DNA of 64,000 nucleotides from an uncultured Alphaproteobacteria bacterium (GTDB lineage: Bacteria > Pseudomonadota > Alphaproteobacteria > Rhodobacterales > Rhodobacteraceae), in contig CACAMI010000006.1 in the NCBI GenBank assembly GCA_902533625.1, forward strand, positions 17,664-81,663, read 5' to 3'. A model generated the notes under the pieces. That model saw nothing but the letters and a program-made list of their open reading frames with translations, was not told the DNA's origin and ran no database searches. This document shows, in pieces, positions 62,813-64,000 of this stretch; positions within the stretch are counted from its first letter, which is position 1, and the number at the start of each line of letters is the position of its first letter. Both the position numbers and the translations under genes were made by a program.

Positions 62813-64000
62813 TTATTTATTGAGACTACTAAAATTTTTCCCAGAGCTGACCAAATCTACAATTAGCTGGGAGGGAGACCAAAAAACAGGATCTTCCTCA
62901 GAAAATGCATTTAAATCATCTAAGATTTTATTGAGTCCATATGTGTCAGCATAATGCATCGGTCCGCCCTTGTGTCGGGGAAATCCATATCCATATAGTT
63001 TTGTTACGTCTATGTCGGATGGCCTTAATGCCATATTTTCTTCAATGACTTTAGCGCTTTCGTTAATCATGGCTCCCAGGTATCTCCTTAAAATCTCTTC
63101 TTCAGAAAAATCTTTCGGCTTTATTCCTTTTTTTTCTCTTTCTATTTGGATTATATTAAGGACTTCTGGATCTTCTTTCCCCCTTCTTTCACCTTCCGTG
63201 TATCTATAAAATCCTCGACCAGTTTTCTGGCCAAACCACCCATTCTCACATAGGCGATCCGAAATTTCCACATAGCGCAATTTAGGATTTCTATTAGCTG
63301 ATTTTCTTTTCCTGGTTGCCCAGCCTATATCTCCTCCAGCCAAATCAAACATTTGGTAAGGGCCCATCGGATATCCAAAGTTTACAATTGCCTTATCAAT
63401 TTCGTATGGGCTTGCCCCGTCTTCCATTATGTAGCCTGCAGCCTCACCATAGGTTGATAATATTCTGTTCCCAATAAATCCATCACAATTTCCTGCTCGA
63501 ACGGGAACCTTTTTCATTCGCTTGGCTAAATGAAAGCCAGTTGCAACCACATCATCAGCTACTTTTCCTGGTATTACAATTTCTAACAGACGCATTATGT
63601 TTGCAGGTGAGAAGAAATGTAAACCAATTACATCTTGTGGTCTTTTGGTGACTGATGCTATTTCATCTATATTTAAGTATGAAGTATTTGAAGCAAGCAC
63701 GGCTCCATCTTTTGCTATCTTATCAAGCTCCCTAAATACAATCTTTTTTATCTCCATTTCCTCGTAAACTGCTTCAATCACCATGTCTACTTGTGATAGG
63801 TTTTGCATGTCAGTGCTTGGCTCATAATTTGAAAGAATTTTTTCTTTCTTTTCTAGATTCATCCGTCCTTTTTCAACGTCTCTTTCATAGACTTTTCTTA
63901 CATTACGAATACCTCTATCAATGCTATCTTTATCCTTTTCAATCATTTTGACATGCAATCCTGCGTTAAGAGCTGCAACTGTAATTCCCGAGCCCATTGT
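62813..64000 (-). CDS. 3-hydroxyacyl-CoA dehydrogenase of FadB/PimF type (N-terminus beyond window)
   Basis: The reading frame runs through the window end. The first visible codons read T-M-G-S-G-I-T, the middle of the NAD-binding GxGxMGxGI motif, so the ATG at 63995-63997 is internal rather than a start. The rest is a complete dehydrogenase domain (HFFSPANIMRLLEIV with the catalytic His, GFIGNRILSTYGEAAGYIMEDG) and two C-terminal helical domains (GYGFPRHKGGPMHYAD). A crotonase domain is expected upstream, outside the window. It leads the PimC- and PimD-like genes, so beta-oxidation of dicarboxylic acids is likely. Confidence 0.88.
   Translation of the reverse strand, partial: TMGSGITVAALNAGLHVKMIEKDKDSIDRGIRNVRKVYERDVEKGRMNLEKKEKILSNYEPSTDMQNLSQVDMVIEAVYEEMEIKKIVFRELDKIAKDGAVLASNTSYLNIDEIASVTKRPQDVIGLHFFSPANIMRLLEIVIPGKVADDVVATGFHLAKRMKKVPVRAGNCDGFIGNRILSTYGEAAGYIMEDGASPYEIDKAIVNFGYPMGPYQMFDLAGGDIGWATRKRKSANRNPKLRYVEISDRLCENGWFGQKTGRGFYRYTEGERRGKEDPEVLNIIQIEREKKGIKPKDFSEEEILRRYLGAMINESAKVIEENMALRPSDIDVTKLYGYGFPRHKGGPMHYADTYGLNKILDDLNAFSEEDPVFWSPSQLIVDLVSSGKNFSSLNK

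Noticed and set aside
1-64000. CRISPR arrays, prophage, insertion sequences, integrons or restriction and defence systems
   Set aside because: I saw no regularly spaced repeats, transposase, integrase, terminal inverted repeats or defence genes. Coding content is housekeeping and catabolic throughout.

Overview
The window is 64 kb of low-GC (by eye high-30s percent), gene-dense bacterial chromosome. It most resembles a streamlined marine alphaproteobacterium (Rhodobacterales-like or SAR116-like); the sequence alone does not settle the lineage. The pointers are perM-hdaA-ppk-ppx, DUF952-pyrD, a ~440-residue ProS without an editing insertion, MurE with the meso-DAP-type DNPR motif, SoeABC-type sulfite dehydrogenase genes, and polyamine and sulfonate genes. 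I see no insertion sequence, phage, integron or CRISPR array. Apart from MraZ and the replication regulator HdaA there is no recognisable regulatory protein.

Layout. 1-5924: polyamine use, with a PotF-type binding protein (cut by the window edge), a class III aminotransferase, an agmatinase-family hydrolase, gamma-glutamylputrescine synthetase and its oxidase. 5950-6024: tRNA-Glu(UUC). 6085-10762 (minus): glyA, a small lipoprotein, hom, recJ. 10918-20620 (plus): nadK, perM, hdaA, ppk, ppx, proS, lolC, lolD. 20623-30111: a degenerate M48-like membrane protein, then fatty-acyl-CoA ligase, DMT exporter, FadB/FadJ-type bifunctional enzyme, thiolase, GST and acyl-CoA dehydrogenase. 30308-33858: a manganese/heavy-metal exporter-type protein with Fur-like operator candidates, two hotdog thioesterases and a MATE exporter. 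33862-39682 (minus): pyrD, DUF952, a second class III aminotransferase, an excalibur-type lipoprotein, gatA, gatC, tadA. 39709-41080: rluB-type synthase, RNase P RNA, and a structured leader or sRNA ending in a strong terminator. 41099-50229: the division/wall cluster mraZ-rsmH-ftsL-ftsI-murE-murF-mraY-murD, which stops there; ftsW, murG and murC do not follow.

50285-60460 is the most interesting region. It holds a beta-alanine:pyruvate-type aminotransferase, a DegT-type aminotransferase, a HisD-family dehydrogenase closer to sulfopropanediol dehydrogenase (HpsN) than to biosynthetic HisD, an L-cysteate sulfo-lyase (CuyA), an Asp/Glu-racemase-family protein, and SoeABC sulfite dehydrogenase. 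Together these could form a C3-sulfonate mineralisation route. My working hypothesis is cysteinolate -> cysteate (HisD-like) -> L-cysteate (racemase) -> pyruvate + ammonia + sulfite (CuyA) -> sulfate (SoeABC). A cysteate racemase and a HisD-type cysteinolate dehydrogenase would be new assignments.

60467-64000 (minus, open at the edge) resembles a pim operon for dicarboxylic-acid beta-oxidation: a FadB/PimF-type protein, and large and small acyl-CoA dehydrogenase subunits. Overall the segment joins housekeeping genes to oxidation of plankton-derived polyamines, fatty and dicarboxylic acids and sulfonates.
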